64,000 nucleotides of DNA from Fuscibacter oryzae (GTDB taxonomy: Bacteria; Pseudomonadota; Alphaproteobacteria; Rhodobacterales; Rhodobacteraceae), in the NCBI RefSeq assembly GCF_016765795.1, contig NZ_JAESVP010000002.1:124001-188000 (forward strand), in the 5' to 3' direction. This document shows positions 17,429 through 29,405 of the stretch, one piece after another. Within the stretch, counting starts at the first letter, position 1, and every line of letters starts with the position of its first letter. Below the pieces are notes generated by a model, which saw only the letters and a list, made by a program, of their open reading frames with translations, ran no database searches and had not been told where the DNA came from. A program made the position numbers and the translations under genes.

Positions 17429-17446
17429 TGTGCCCTTTGTGGGGCC

Positions 17447-19261
<1,815 letters not shown>

Positions 19262-19262
19262 T

Positions 19263-20615
19263 TTACTGCCCTTTTGCCTTTGCGGCTTTGATAGACTTTA
19301 ACTTTTCGAACAATTTGGTCGCAAGGCCGGGTTTTGTCACCTGCTTGGCCCGGCCAATCGCCACCGCCTCGGCAGGCACATCTTCGGTGATGACCGACCC
19401 GCTGGCCGTCAGCGCGCCATCGCCCACCGTGACCGGGGCCACCAGCATGGTATCCGAGCCGATGAAGGCGCGTTTGCCGATGGTGGTGCGGTGCTTCATC
19501 ACCCCATCGTAATTGCAGGTCACCGTGCCCGCGCCGATGTTGGTGAATTCGCCCACATGGGCATCGCCCAGATAGGTCAGATGGCCGACCTTCACGCCCT
19601 CCTCCAGAATGGCGTTCTTGATTTCGACGAAATTTCCGACATGCACATCCTCGGCCAGCTCGGCACCGGGGCGCAGGCGGGCAAAGGGGCCGACGTCGGC
19701 GCCGCGCGACACATGGCAGCCCTCCAGATGGCAAAATCCCTTGATCTCGGCCCCGGATTCGATGGTGACCCCCGGCCCGAACAGAACATGCGGCCCGATC
19801 ACCGCATCACGGCCCACCACGGTATCAAGGCCGAAGAACACGGTTTCCGGCGCGGTCAGGGTCACGCCATTCTCCAGCGCCTCGGCCCGGGCGCGGGCCT
19901 GAAACGCGGCCTCGGCCTCGGCCAGTTGCTGGCGGGTGTTCACGCCCAGCGTTTCCGCCTCGTCACAGATCACCACGCCCGCCGACAGGCCTGCGGCGCG
20001 GGCCAGTTCGACCACGTCGGTCAGATAGTATTCCCCGGCGGCATTTGCATTGCCGACCTTGGCGACCAGATCGAACAGCACCTTGGCCGATGCGCAGATA
20101 ACACCAGAGTTGCACAGGGTCACCGCGCGCTCTGCCTCGGTCGCGTCCTTGTATTCCCGGATCGCCAGCAACTTGTCGCCCTCGGTCAAAAGCCGCCCAT
20201 AGCGGCCCGGATCGGCGGCATGAAACCCCAGCACCACCACCGCATGATCGCGGCGGGCAGCCAGCATCGCCTGCAGCGTTTCGGGGCGGATCAGGGGGGT
20301 GTCGCCGTATAGCACAATCGCCTCACCCGCCGCATCGGCCAGCAGGGGGGCGGCCTGGGCCACGGCATGGGCGGTGCCCAATTGCGGGTCTTGCACAACT
20401 GTCTCAACCGCTTCGTCAAAGGCAAGTGCTGCCTTGGCCACATCCGCGGCCCCGTGGCCGGTGACCACGACCACCCGCGCAGGTTCCAGCGCGCGGCCCG
20501 CCTGCAGGGCATGGTGCAACAGGGGCGAGGCGGCGACCTTGTGCAGCACTTTGGGCAGGTCGGAATTCATCCGGGTGCCCATCCCTGCCGCCAGAATGAT
20601 CAATGAAACCGCCAT
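19263..20615 (-). CDS. glmU: Bifunctional UDP-GlcNAc pyrophosphorylase/GlcN-1-P acetyltransferase GlmU
   Basis: 450 residues. The N-terminal uridyltransferase has LAAGMGTRMNSDLPKVLHK (nucleotide loop) and the YGDTPLI Mg site. From about residue 250 the left-handed beta-helix acetyltransferase shows hexapeptide repeats, including GNFVEIKNA and HLTYLGDAHVGE. It acts after GlmS and GlmM to form UDP-GlcNAc. It is first in the glmU-glmS unit, divergent from a phosphatase gene across 86 bp. Confidence 0.98.
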   Translation of the reverse strand: MAVSLIILAAGMGTRMNSDLPKVLHKVAASPLLHHALQAGRALEPARVVVVTGHGAADVAKAALAFDEAVETVVQDPQLGTAHAVAQAAPLLADAAGEAIVLYGDTPLIRPETLQAMLAARRDHAVVVLGFHAADPGRYGRLLTEGDKLLAIREYKDATEAERAVTLCNSGVICASAKVLFDLVAKVGNANAAGEYYLTDVVELARAAGLSAGVVICDEAETLGVNTRQQLAEAEAAFQARARAEALENGVTLTAPETVFFGLDTVVGRDAVIGPHVLFGPGVTIESGAEIKGFCHLEGCHVSRGADVGPFARLRPGAELAEDVHVGNFVEIKNAILEEGVKVGHLTYLGDAHVGEFTNIGAGTVTCNYDGVMKHRTTIGKRAFIGSDTMLVAPVTVGDGALTASGSVITEDVPAEAVAIGRAKQVTKPGLATKLFEKLKSIKAAKAKGQ

Positions 20616-20701
20616 GCCCGCCCTTCCTTTTCCGTTGCGCCCGTTTTACCGGGGAATGGCGGGGTCGCAAGGGGCGGCCGCCTCACGGAAGGTTACAAGG
20701 T

Positions 20702-21364
20702 ATGCGGACGGTTGTCTTTGATCTGGATGGCACGCTGGCCGATACCTCTGTCGACCTGCTGGCGGCAGCGAATGCCTGTTTTTCCGCGCTGGGGCATGGC
20801 GCGCTGCTGGACGGGCGCGACACGCTGACGGCGTTTCATGGCGGGCGGGCGATGCTGCGGCTTGGGTTTCAGCGGTTGGGGAATGGGTTTACCGAAGAGG
20901 ACATCAGCCGCGAATATCCCCGCCTGCTGACCCATTACGCCGACAACATCGACACCCACACCCGCCTTTACCCCGGCGCGGTCGAGGCTGTGGAAACCCT
21001 GCGCCGCGCCGGCTTTGCCACCGCCATCTGCACCAACAAGCCCGAAGGTCTGGCCGAAACCCTTGTGGTCCGGCTTGGCATTCGCGACCTGTTCGGATCA
21101 TTGATCGGGGCCGATACGCTGCCCACCCGCAAGCCCGACCCTGCGCCCTATGTCGCCGCCGTGACCCGCGCGGGTGGCGATGTGGCGCGGTCGATGCTGG
21201 TGGGCGATACCGATACCGACCGTCAGACCGGCCTTGCCGTGGGCATTCCCGTGGCGCTGGTGACCTTTGGCCCGGAAGGACAGGGGGTTGCCCGTTTCAC
21301 CCCCGAGGCGCTGCTGCATGATTTCACCGACCTGCCCGCGCTGGCCCAGCGGCTGGTGGGCTAA
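20702..21364 (+). CDS. gph: HAD-superfamily phosphatase, phosphoglycolate phosphatase-like
   Basis: 220 residues from the ATG at 20702, which places the catalytic DLDGT (nucleophile Asp7, Asp9) at the N-terminus. Motif II is ICTNKPEG, motif III lysine is in TRKPDPAP and motif IV is VGDTDTDR. A helical cap lies between about residues 15 and 80. In this group phosphoglycolate from RuBP oxygenation or DNA repair is the usual substrate, but related phosphatases are hard to separate. The ribosome-binding site is GGAAGG. Confidence 0.8.
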   Translation: MRTVVFDLDGTLADTSVDLLAAANACFSALGHGALLDGRDTLTAFHGGRAMLRLGFQRLGNGFTEEDISREYPRLLTHYADNIDTHTRLYPGAVEAVETLRRAGFATAICTNKPEGLAETLVVRLGIRDLFGSLIGADTLPTRKPDPAPYVAAVTRAGGDVARSMLVGDTDTDRQTGLAVGIPVALVTFGPEGQGVARFTPEALLHDFTDLPALAQRLVG

Positions 21365-21393
21365 GACGGCCCAAAACTTCCTCGCGTTGTCTT

Positions 21394-21507
21394 GCAAAGG
21401 CCGTCGCCTTCGCCATGCGCTGGCCTATGCTTACCCGCGTGGACCCGACTTAAGTGGACATGTCGCGCGCGGTCGGGGAAACGCAATGGGTTTCCTGATC
21501 CGCCCGG
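21394..21507 (-). repeat. Dispersed structured intergenic repeat, copy B
   Basis: Read on the minus strand, the first 42 nt (21507 to 21466) match 48845-48886 at 40 of 42 positions and contain a GGAAAC...GCGTTTCC hairpin. A second conserved block (GTCGGGTCCACGCG versus GTCGGCTCCACGCG) and a third one, the GGCGAAGGC...GCCTTTGC hairpin at 21394-21416, also match copy A. Copy B is shorter because it lacks about 100 nt present in copy A. It fills the space between the phosphatase and MFS genes; no coding potential was seen. Confidence 0.8.
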
Positions 21508-21577
21508 ATAAAAGGGGGCACGAATGACGCCCCACCGGGTTTGACAGTTCCGCCCAGCCGCCCTAGCTTTCGCCCCC

Positions 21578-22816
21578 ATGTCGGACAGCATTTCACCCCC
21601 CGCGCGCGTTTCGCGCCATGCCACCCTTTTCGTCCTGTTGACCGTGCTTTTGGACATGGTGGGCTTTGGCATCATCATCCCCGTCCTGCCGGTGCTGATC
21701 GAGGATGTCGGCCATATGACGCTGGCCGAGGCGACCCGGATCGGCGGCTGGATGGCGGCAGCCTTTTCCATCACGCAGTTCCTGTTTTCGCCCCTGATGG
21801 GCAACCTGTCGGACCGTTTCGGCCGCAGGCCGCTGTTGCTGCTGGCAGTCGGGGGGCTAGGCATTGATTACCTGCTGCACGCTTGGGCGCCGACGCTGTT
21901 CTGGCTATTCGTCGGCCGGGCGATTGCCGGGTTTTGCGGGTCATCCTGGGTGATCGCCAATGCCTATATCGCCGATGTGACGGCGCCCGAGGAGCGGGCC
22001 AAGGCCTTTGGCATCATGGGCGCGGCCTTTGGCGTGGGCTTTGTCATCGGCCCGGCGATCGGTGGCCTGCTGGGAGAGTTGGGGCCGAGGGTGCCCTTCA
22101 TCGTTGCCGCCGCGATTTCGCTGGTGAACCTGGCCTATGGCTGGTTCGTCCTGCCCGAAACCTTGCCGCAGGACCGCCGCCGCCCGTTCGAATGGGCGCG
22201 CGCCAACCCGTTCGGCGCCTTCCGGGTGTTTCGCACTTATCGGGGCGTTCTGCCCCTGTGCGCGGTGATGTTCGTGTTCTTCTTCGCTTCATCGGTTTAC
22301 CCGGCGATCTGGCCATTCTGGGGCATGGGAAAATTCGGCTGGTCCGAGGCGGTGGTAGGCCTGACGCTGGCCATTTTCGGGCTGGTCATGGCGGCGTTCC
22401 AGGGCTTGGGCAGCGGCCCGGCGGTCAAGCATTTCGGCGAAAGCCGCACGGTGCTGATCGGCCTTGTCTGCGCCATGATCGCCATGGTGGGGTATGGGTT
22501 GGTCGGCACGCTGGCCGCCGTGGTGATGCTGATGGTGATCCACGGGCCGGAGGGGTTCGTTCACCCGATGCTGACGGCCATGATGTCCAAGGCGGTGCCC
22601 GAGAATGCCCAAGGCGAATTGCAGGGCGGTGTATCGGCCATCACCAACATCGCCATGCTGGCCGGAACCGTGTTCTTCTCGCAGATATTCGGGCATTTCA
22701 TGGCCGAGGGGCGGGAATGGCGGTCGCCTGACGTGGCGTTCTGGTGCGCGGCGGCCACCATGGGCGTGGCGTTGGTGCTTTACATTCTGGTGCGCCCGCG
22801 CGACGAAGCGGCATGA
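21578..22816 (+). CDS. MFS exporter, TCR/Tet family
   Basis: 412 residues with about twelve membrane helices. Motif A between helices 2 and 3 is GNLSDRFGRRP, and the helix-1 segment LLDMVGFGIIIPVLP and GAAFGVGFVIGPAIGG (motif C region of drug/H+ antiporters) are typical of tetracycline-type exporters. Substrate unknown. Its stop overlaps the start of a DegT-family gene, so the exporter and that enzyme are co-expressed, which hints at export of a product made by the partner. Confidence 0.85.
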   Translation: MSDSISPPARVSRHATLFVLLTVLLDMVGFGIIIPVLPVLIEDVGHMTLAEATRIGGWMAAAFSITQFLFSPLMGNLSDRFGRRPLLLLAVGGLGIDYLLHAWAPTLFWLFVGRAIAGFCGSSWVIANAYIADVTAPEERAKAFGIMGAAFGVGFVIGPAIGGLLGELGPRVPFIVAAAISLVNLAYGWFVLPETLPQDRRRPFEWARANPFGAFRVFRTYRGVLPLCAVMFVFFFASSVYPAIWPFWGMGKFGWSEAVVGLTLAIFGLVMAAFQGLGSGPAVKHFGESRTVLIGLVCAMIAMVGYGLVGTLAAVVMLMVIHGPEGFVHPMLTAMMSKAVPENAQGELQGGVSAITNIAMLAGTVFFSQIFGHFMAEGREWRSPDVAFWCAAATMGVALVLYILVRPRDEAA

Positions 22817-24063
22817 TGACACCCGAGCGTTTTACCGGCAGTTTCACCCAGCAGGAACCCATCCCCGAAGAGGGGATCGAGGCGGCGGTTGCCGTGCTGC
22901 GCCATGGCCGCCTGCACCGCTACAACACCGCGCCGGGCGAGGTGGCCGAGGCGGCGCTGCTGGAAGAGGAATTCGCCGAACTTACGGGTGCGAAATATGC
23001 GCTGGCCGTGGCCTCTGGCGGTTATGCCCTGGGATGTGCCTTGCGGGCGGTGGGGTTGAAACCGGGCGAGCCGGTTCTGACCAACGCCTTCACCCTTGCC
23101 CCGGTGCCCGGTGCCATTGCGGCGGCGGGCGGCAGGCCGGTCTTTGTTGAGGTGACCGACAATCTGGTGTTGGATTTCGTGCATCTGGAACAGCAGGCCA
23201 AGGCAAGCGGTGCGCGCATTCTGATGCTGTCGCACATGCGCGGCCATCTGTGCGACATGGAGGCGCTGGTGGCCCTGTGCGACCGCCTTGGCGTGACGAT
23301 CATCGAGGATTGTGCCCATACGATGGGGGCGGCGTGGAAGGGTGTGCCTTCGGGTCGTCACGGGCTGGTGGCCTGCTATTCAACGCAGACCTACAAGCAC
23401 GCCAATTCGGGCGAGGGTGGCTTTCTGATTTCCGATGACGCGCAGGTCATGGCGCGAGCCATCGTGCTGTCGGGCAGCTATATGCTTTATTCCCGCCACC
23501 GCGCCGCACCCGGCCCCGAGGTGTTTGAAAGCATCCGGCTGGAAACCCCCAATGTCTCGGGCCGGATGGACAATCTGCGCGCCGCGATCCTGCGGCCTCA
23601 GTTGCGCACGCTGCCCGACCGCGTGGCGCGCTGGAACGCGCTTTACCGTGAAATGGAGGCGGGGCTGGCCAACACCCATGGCCTGCGCCTGACCCATCGG
23701 CCGGAGGAGGAAACCTATGTCGCCTCGTCCTTCCAATTCCTGCTGCCCGGTTGGTCGCCCACCCGCATCGGCGCGTTTCTGGCACGCACCGGGGCACGGG
23801 GGGTGGAACTGAAATGGTTCGGCGCGCCCGATCCGGTGGCCTTTACCAGCCGCTATGACCATTGGGCCTATGCGCCCAGCACGCCCTTGCCCCAGACTGA
23901 TCGCATTCTGGCGGAGCTGATCGACATGCGGCTGCCGCTGACGTTTTCGGTGGAAGATGCCGCCCAGATCGCCCGGATCATCCGCGCCGAAGTACTGGCC
24001 GTGGGGCAGGCGGACGAGGCGGATTTGCAGGCCGAAGCCTTGAATGTAAAGCTGCCGGATTAG
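22813..24063 (+). CDS. DegT/DnrJ/EryC1-family PLP aminotransferase
   Basis: 416 residues from the ATG at 22813 (ATGA overlap with the exporter; a second ATG follows immediately). The PLP lysine is Lys195 in TYKHANSGEGG, and the pocket includes VASGGYALGC near residue 65 and the IIEDCAHTMGA aspartate. Family members transaminate keto-sugars for LPS, glycans or antibiotics, and some act on other substrates. No sugar genes are adjacent; the only partner is the coupled MFS exporter. Substrate unassigned. Confidence 0.87.
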   Translation: MMTPERFTGSFTQQEPIPEEGIEAAVAVLRHGRLHRYNTAPGEVAEAALLEEEFAELTGAKYALAVASGGYALGCALRAVGLKPGEPVLTNAFTLAPVPGAIAAAGGRPVFVEVTDNLVLDFVHLEQQAKASGARILMLSHMRGHLCDMEALVALCDRLGVTIIEDCAHTMGAAWKGVPSGRHGLVACYSTQTYKHANSGEGGFLISDDAQVMARAIVLSGSYMLYSRHRAAPGPEVFESIRLETPNVSGRMDNLRAAILRPQLRTLPDRVARWNALYREMEAGLANTHGLRLTHRPEEETYVASSFQFLLPGWSPTRIGAFLARTGARGVELKWFGAPDPVAFTSRYDHWAYAPSTPLPQTDRILAELIDMRLPLTFSVEDAAQIARIIRAEVLAVGQADEADLQAEALNVKLPD

Positions 24064-24074
24064 GGCGGGGGGGA

Positions 24075-24100
24075 TAGGATGGGCATTCCCGCCCATCCTA
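24075..24100. terminator. Bidirectional hairpin between the DegT-family gene and ompW
   Basis: Perfect 10-bp arms TAGGATGGGC (24075-24084) and GCCCATCCTA (24091-24100), 6-nt loop, between two convergent genes. Confidence 0.65.
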
Positions 24101-24148
24101 AGCAGGGCATCGCGGCGGCGAGGGAACGGCCGCCACGATACCGGACCG

Positions 24149-24748
24149 TCAGAACTTGATGACGTAGGACACGCCGTAAACCAGCGGGTCAATCTCTGCC
24201 GTGCCGATGTCGGCACCGTTCAGCGTGGCCTTGCTGTCGATATCGGCCCAACGCGCATCAACCCGCAGGGCGGCCTTGTCGTTGATCGCCCAGTCCACCC
24301 CGACATGCGCCGCCAGCCCGAACGAGTCCTTCAGCTTCAGGTCGCCAAGGGGCGAGTCTTCCTGAAAGAAGGTGGTGTAGTTCAGGCCCAGACCGACGAA
24401 AGGCGTAAACGCGGTCTTGTTGGCAAAGTGGTATTGCACCGAGATCACTGGCGGCAGTTGCTTGACCGTGCCGATATTGGCCCCGCCCAGCGAGACCGAA
24501 TGCTTGAAGGGCAGGGCGGCCAGCAGTTCCACACCCAGATTGTCGCGCAGGAAATATTCTGCGGTGATCGTCGGGCGGGCAGAGGTGCCCACCGTGGCAT
24601 CGGACCCGGCCAGAACACCATTATCGGATTTCGGATCGACCGCGTGGAACCCGATGCCCAGCGTGATGGTGCCAGCCTCTTGGGCGGCAGCGGGCAGGGC
24701 CAGGGCGGCAGAAGCGGCAAGGGCGGAAAATAGAAGTTTCGGATTCAT
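24149..24748 (-). CDS. ompW: OmpW-family outer membrane protein
   Basis: 199 residues from the ATG at 24748, giving a signal peptide that ends LPAAAQ. OmpW features are GTITLGIGFHAVDPKSDNG at the mature N-terminus, a series of alternating strands for an eight-stranded barrel, and a C-terminal phenylalanine (YVIKF) used for barrel assembly. OmpW forms a small hydrophobic channel and is induced in low oxygen in several proteobacteria. A perfect FNR-type box lies 57 bp upstream, supporting FnrL control here. Confidence 0.92.
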   Translation of the reverse strand: MNPKLLFSALAASAALALPAAAQEAGTITLGIGFHAVDPKSDNGVLAGSDATVGTSARPTITAEYFLRDNLGVELLAALPFKHSVSLGGANIGTVKQLPPVISVQYHFANKTAFTPFVGLGLNYTTFFQEDSPLGDLKLKDSFGLAAHVGVDWAINDKAALRVDARWADIDSKATLNGADIGTAEIDPLVYGVSYVIKF

Positions 24749-24804
24749 ATTATTATTCCGTATGTTAGGTGTGCGCAACCTCTGCCTGCGCGGCGGCGAG
24801 AACC

Positions 24805-24818
24805 TTGATCTGCATCAA
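24805..24818 (-). promoter_or_regulatory. FnrL (FNR-type) binding site upstream of ompW
   Basis: The 14 bases TTGATCTGCATCAA match the FNR/FnrL consensus TTGAT-N4-ATCAA exactly. The centre is about 63 bp upstream of the ompW start, compatible with activation near position -41 if the leader is about 20 nt. The site also lies 84 bp before the divergent thermonuclease-family gene. Confidence 0.8.
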
Positions 24819-24901
24819 ATTCCGGTCCGGGCCGGCAATGGGGCGGCAACCTGTCGCAGGCCGGTCTTGCGCCATAGCGGGGTGAGGGGTAGCAGACGGC
24901 C

Positions 24902-25408
24902 ATGACCCCGCGCCGGACCTTCAGACCAACCCGCCTGGCCCGACGCACCTCGCCGCCGGGGATGCGGGCGATTGGCTGGCTGGCGGGGGTGCTGGCGCTG
25001 TGGCTGGTGGCATTGCCCTTTGCGGTTGACGGCGCGATTTCGGTTCTGCGCCCCGCGACCAGCGAAACCGGCAGTTGCCGCATCCTGCGCGTCGTTGATG
25101 GCGATACCGTGAACCTGTGGTGCGCGCGGGGCGGCCACGTCAAAGCCCGGCTTCTGGGGTACGATTCGCCAGAGGTGTTTTCGCCGCGCTGCCTGTCGGA
25201 ATTTCTCCGTGCCCAGCACGCCACATGGTTTCTGCGTTGGAGCCTGCTGACCGGTAAGGCCCTGCATGTCATCTTGCACGACCGTGACCGTTATGGCCGC
25301 CGCCTTGTCGAACTGACGGTTGACGGCCAGCCTGTTGCGAAGACGATGATCGACCGTGGCCTTGGGCGTGGCTATCAAGGCGGGCAGCGGCAGGGCTGGT
25401 GCGACTGA
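24902..25408 (+). CDS. Thermonuclease-family (SNase-like) protein with membrane anchor
   Basis: 168 residues. A hydrophobic stretch near residues 20-41 forms a signal anchor; the rest is an SNase OB-fold with RVVDGDTVNL, ARLLGYDSPEV and DRYGRRL. The catalytic arginine, glutamate and second arginine of staphylococcal nuclease have counterparts in these three motifs. It probably acts outside the inner membrane. It is divergent from ompW. Confidence 0.8.
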   Translation: MTPRRTFRPTRLARRTSPPGMRAIGWLAGVLALWLVALPFAVDGAISVLRPATSETGSCRILRVVDGDTVNLWCARGGHVKARLLGYDSPEVFSPRCLSEFLRAQHATWFLRWSLLTGKALHVILHDRDRYGRRLVELTVDGQPVAKTMIDRGLGRGYQGGQRQGWCD

Positions 25409-25707
25409 TTGTTGTGGATAGGGAGCGGTCATAGCCTGCCAGCGGTTTGTGCGATCAGCCAGGCGCGCAGCGCTTCGTACCGTAGGGTCAGCGGGTGACG
25501 TTTCGCGCGGTGCCGGTGCTTTGACACACAGTGCTTCGACCCTTCAGCAGATCGCTGCATATAACTCACCGAAATCACACGCTGCACCGCAGCTTTTCGC
25601 TTTGCCTTCGGTTGACCCCGCCAAAGGGGCGGAGTAAACGAAAACAAGACCCGGCGGCCCCTGTGATGGGCCGCGGCCCGCCTTGTCGCCAGCCGAAGGA
25701 GCCCTTT
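25409..25707 (+). promoter_or_regulatory. nuo operon upstream region
   Basis: This 299-bp gap precedes nuoA. It holds a consensus -35 hexamer TTGACA (25521-25526) without a convincing -10 at normal spacing, and a TATAAC (25560-25565) that could be a -10 with a poorer TTCGAC (25535-25540). A 7-bp GC hairpin (25654-25660 with 25668-25674) lies in the presumed leader, ahead of the nuoA ribosome-binding site AAGGAG. No tRNA or clear gene was seen. Promoter placement is tentative. Confidence 0.35.
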
Positions 25708-26600
<893 letters not shown>

Positions 26601-26606
26601 GGTAAC

Positions 26607-27209
26607 ATGATGTCCGAAGCCCTGAACGAACTGGCTGGTTATCTTTCCGCCAAACAACCCGATGCCATCCTGTCCTCCAAGGTGGAGTTTGGCGAGTTGA
26701 CGGTGACGGTGCAGCCCTCCCGTCTGGTTGCGTTTGTCGAGTTCCTGAAATCCGACCCGACCTGCCTGTTCTCGACCCTTGTCGATATCACCGCCGTCGA
26801 TCACCCCGAACGCGACCCGCGCTTTGATGTGGTTTACCATTTCCTGTCGATGTACCGGAACCACCGCCTGCGCGTGGTTCTGGGAGCGGGCGAGGAGGAC
26901 ATGGTGCCTTCCTTGGTTGATGTTCATCCCAGCGCGAACTGGGTTGAGCGCGAGGTGTTCGACATGTTCGGCATCCTCTTCTCGGGCCATCCCGATCTGC
27001 GCCGCATCCTGACCGATTACGGCTTTCGCGGCCATCCTTTGCGCAAGGATTTCCCGACCACAGGCTATACCGAGGTCCGCTATGACGAGGCCGAAAAGCG
27101 CGTGGTCTATGAGCCGGTGAAGCTGGTGCAGGATTATCGCCAGTTCGACTTCATGTCTCCGTGGGAAGGGGCGCAATACATCCTTCCCGGCGATGAGAAG
27201 AAGGCCTGA
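26607..27209 (+). CDS. nuoC: NADH-quinone oxidoreductase subunit C
   Basis: 200 residues, peripheral-arm 30-kDa subunit with the signature ERE(V)FDMFGI...GHPDLRRIL and [14 protein letters not shown]. Not fused to NuoD, as is normal outside enterobacteria. It ends 4 bp before an inserted sulfotransferase gene. Confidence 0.97.
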   Translation: MMSEALNELAGYLSAKQPDAILSSKVEFGELTVTVQPSRLVAFVEFLKSDPTCLFSTLVDITAVDHPERDPRFDVVYHFLSMYRNHRLRVVLGAGEEDMVPSLVDVHPSANWVEREVFDMFGILFSGHPDLRRILTDYGFRGHPLRKDFPTTGYTEVRYDEAEKRVVYEPVKLVQDYRQFDFMSPWEGAQYILPGDEKKA

Positions 27210-27213
27210 TCCG

Positions 27214-28164
27214 ATGGGCATTCTTGCTCCGAACAAGGCACGGCGGCCCATGGCTGCCCCGGCGCGCCGCACGGCGCCGCCGACGCTGATGTTCGGGATC
27301 GGTGCGCCGAAATGTGGGACTACCTGGCTGCATGACTATCTGGCAGGCCACCCGGATTGTCACTTTCGCGCGTTCAAGGAACTGCACTATTTCGATACGT
27401 TGCAGGAAGGCAAGTTCGACTGGCTGCTGGACATCCTGCATTCCGTGATCGAGCGTCGGACGGCGGCGCTGGCCGATGCCTCGCCCAAGCGGCGGGCAGA
27501 ACTGACGGACGAGATCATAGATGTCCGGGATTATCTGGCCCTGATGAACCAGCGCAAGGATGATCGATTCGGCTATTCGCGCTATCTGGTTCAGGGCGTT
27601 GGCCTAAAAAAACTGGTGGGGGATATTACCCCCAACTATGCGCTGATTCCGGTCAAGGTACTGGCCGAAATGGCTGCGATGACCAAGGAAACCCGCTTCG
27701 TCTATCTGATGCGCGACCCTGTGGACCGGCTGTGGAGCCATGTGCGCATGGATGTGCGCAACGATCTGAAAGAGGGCGAAAGCTATCTGGAGAAATCGCG
27801 TGCCCATCTGGCCGACCTGATGGAAGGCCGCGCCGATGCCAAGGCTTCGGCGTATCGCTTTTCCGACTATAAGGCGGTGATCGAAAAGCTGCGTGCTGCG
27901 ATTCCGGCCGAAAAGACGCTGATTCTGTTTCAGGAAGACCTGATGACGCCAGCGGGCGTCAAGCGGCTGTGCAACTTTCTGGGCATCAAGTATGTCGCGG
28001 GCGATTTCGGCAAGGAAATCAACGCAGGGCTCCCCGCCGATCTGCCCGAAGAAGACCGCGCGGCGATGCGTCGTGCCTTGCGCCCGCAATACGAATTCGT
28101 GGCGCAGAATTTTCCCAATCTGCCAGAAAGCTGGCAACAAACCATGAGCGAGGGCTTCGCATGA
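27214..28164 (+). CDS. Sulfotransferase-family protein embedded in the nuo operon
   Basis: 316 residues. The PAPS 5'-phosphosulfate loop is PKCGTTWL (32-39) and the 3'-phosphate motif is [10 protein letters not shown] (about 167-176). The LILFQEDL strand is also typical of bacterial sulfotransferases. It would move sulfate from PAPS to a hydroxyl or amine acceptor. It sits 4 bp after nuoC and overlaps nuoD by ATGA, so it is co-transcribed and translationally coupled with complex I genes. No complex I subunit is known to be sulfated, so its acceptor is unknown. Base composition looks like its neighbours. Confidence 0.87.
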   Translation: MGILAPNKARRPMAAPARRTAPPTLMFGIGAPKCGTTWLHDYLAGHPDCHFRAFKELHYFDTLQEGKFDWLLDILHSVIERRTAALADASPKRRAELTDEIIDVRDYLALMNQRKDDRFGYSRYLVQGVGLKKLVGDITPNYALIPVKVLAEMAAMTKETRFVYLMRDPVDRLWSHVRMDVRNDLKEGESYLEKSRAHLADLMEGRADAKASAYRFSDYKAVIEKLRAAIPAEKTLILFQEDLMTPAGVKRLCNFLGIKYVAGDFGKEINAGLPADLPEEDRAAMRRALRPQYEFVAQNFPNLPESWQQTMSEGFA

Positions 28165-29405
28165 TGGACGGCGACATTCGTCAGAACAGCTATGACGACG
28201 GCTCGCAGGATTCGCTGACGGGCGAACAGCGCATCCGAAACTTCAACATCAACTTTGGCCCGCAACACCCTGCGGCGCACGGCGTTTTGCGCCTTGTCCT
28301 GGAGTTGGACGGCGAGATTGTTGAGCGTTGTGACCCCCATATCGGCCTGCTGCACCGTGGCACCGAAAAGCTGATGGAATCACGGACTTACCTGCAAAAC
28401 CTGCCCTATTTCGACCGGCTGGATTATGTGGCCCCGATGAACCAGGAACACGCCTGGTGTCTGGCGATCGAACGCCTGACTGGCACCGTCGTGCCGCGTC
28501 GCGCGTCGCTGATCCGGGTGCTGTATTCGGAAATCGGCCGCATCCTGAACCACCTGCTGAACGTCACCACCCAAGCCATGGACGTGGGCGCACTGACCCC
28601 GCCGCTGTGGGGGTTCGAGGAACGCGAAAAGCTGATGGTGTTCTATGAGCGGGCCTGCGGCGCGCGACTGCACGCCGCCTATTTCCGCCCCGGTGGTGTG
28701 CATCAGGATCTGCCGCCCGCGCTGCTGGACGATATCGACGCCTGGGCCGACCAGTTCCCTAAAACCGTGGCCGACCTGCATGGTCTGCTGACGGAAAACC
28801 GCATCTTCAAGCAGCGCAATGCCGATATCGGGATTGTCAGCGAGAAGGACATTCAGGACTGGGGCTATTCCGGCGTCATGGTGCGCGGGTCGGGCTTTGC
28901 CTGGGATTTGCGCCGCAGCCAGCCCTATGAATGCTATGACGAGTTCGACTTCAAGATTCCGGTCGGCAAGAACGGCGACTGCTATGATCGCTACCTCTGC
29001 CGCATGGCCGAGATGGACGAGAGCCTGAAGATCATCAAGCAAGCGCTGGCCAAACTGCGCGAACCGGCGGCCCAGACCGATGTGATGGCGCGCGGCAAGC
29101 TGTCACCACCCAAACGCGGTGAGATGAAGCGCTCGATGGAAGCGCTGATCCATCATTTCAAACTGTATACCGAGGGTTTCCACGTTCCGGCGGGCGAGGT
29201 TTACGCCGCGGTCGAGGCGCCCAAGGGCGAATTCGGTGTTTATCTGAAAGCTGATGGCACCAACAAACCCTACCGCGCCAAAATCCGCGCGCCGGGCTAC
29301 ATGCACCTGCAATCCATGGACTACATCTGCAAGGGCCACCAGCTTGCAGACGTTTCCGCCATCATCGGCACGATGGACATCGTGTTCGGGGAGGTTGACC
29401 GTTAA
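28161..29405 (+). CDS. nuoD: NADH-quinone oxidoreductase subunit D
   Basis: 414 residues from the ATG at 28161 (ATGA with the sulfotransferase; a second ATG follows). The 49-kDa subunit forms the quinone pocket with NuoB; signatures are [15 protein letters not shown] and [10 protein letters not shown] near the N-terminus and a C-terminal [14 protein letters not shown]. It retains the hydrogenase-large-subunit fold without metal cysteines. Confidence 0.98.
   Translation: MMDGDIRQNSYDDGSQDSLTGEQRIRNFNINFGPQHPAAHGVLRLVLELDGEIVERCDPHIGLLHRGTEKLMESRTYLQNLPYFDRLDYVAPMNQEHAWCLAIERLTGTVVPRRASLIRVLYSEIGRILNHLLNVTTQAMDVGALTPPLWGFEEREKLMVFYERACGARLHAAYFRPGGVHQDLPPALLDDIDAWADQFPKTVADLHGLLTENRIFKQRNADIGIVSEKDIQDWGYSGVMVRGSGFAWDLRRSQPYECYDEFDFKIPVGKNGDCYDRYLCRMAEMDESLKIIKQALAKLREPAAQTDVMARGKLSPPKRGEMKRSMEALIHHFKLYTEGFHVPAGEVYAAVEAPKGEFGVYLKADGTNKPYRAKIRAPGYMHLQSMDYICKGHQLADVSAIIGTMDIVFGEVDR

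Noticed and set aside
17336-17446. Region after glmS considered as a glmS-type ribozyme or riboswitch
   Set aside because: The glmS ribozyme is upstream of glmS in Gram-positives; this gap is downstream and shows only a simple hairpin.
25429-25560. Short minus-strand frame (about 43 codons, basic) in the nuo upstream gap
   Set aside because: Too short, no convincing ribosome-binding site, and no family recognised. A real small gene is possible but cannot be supported.
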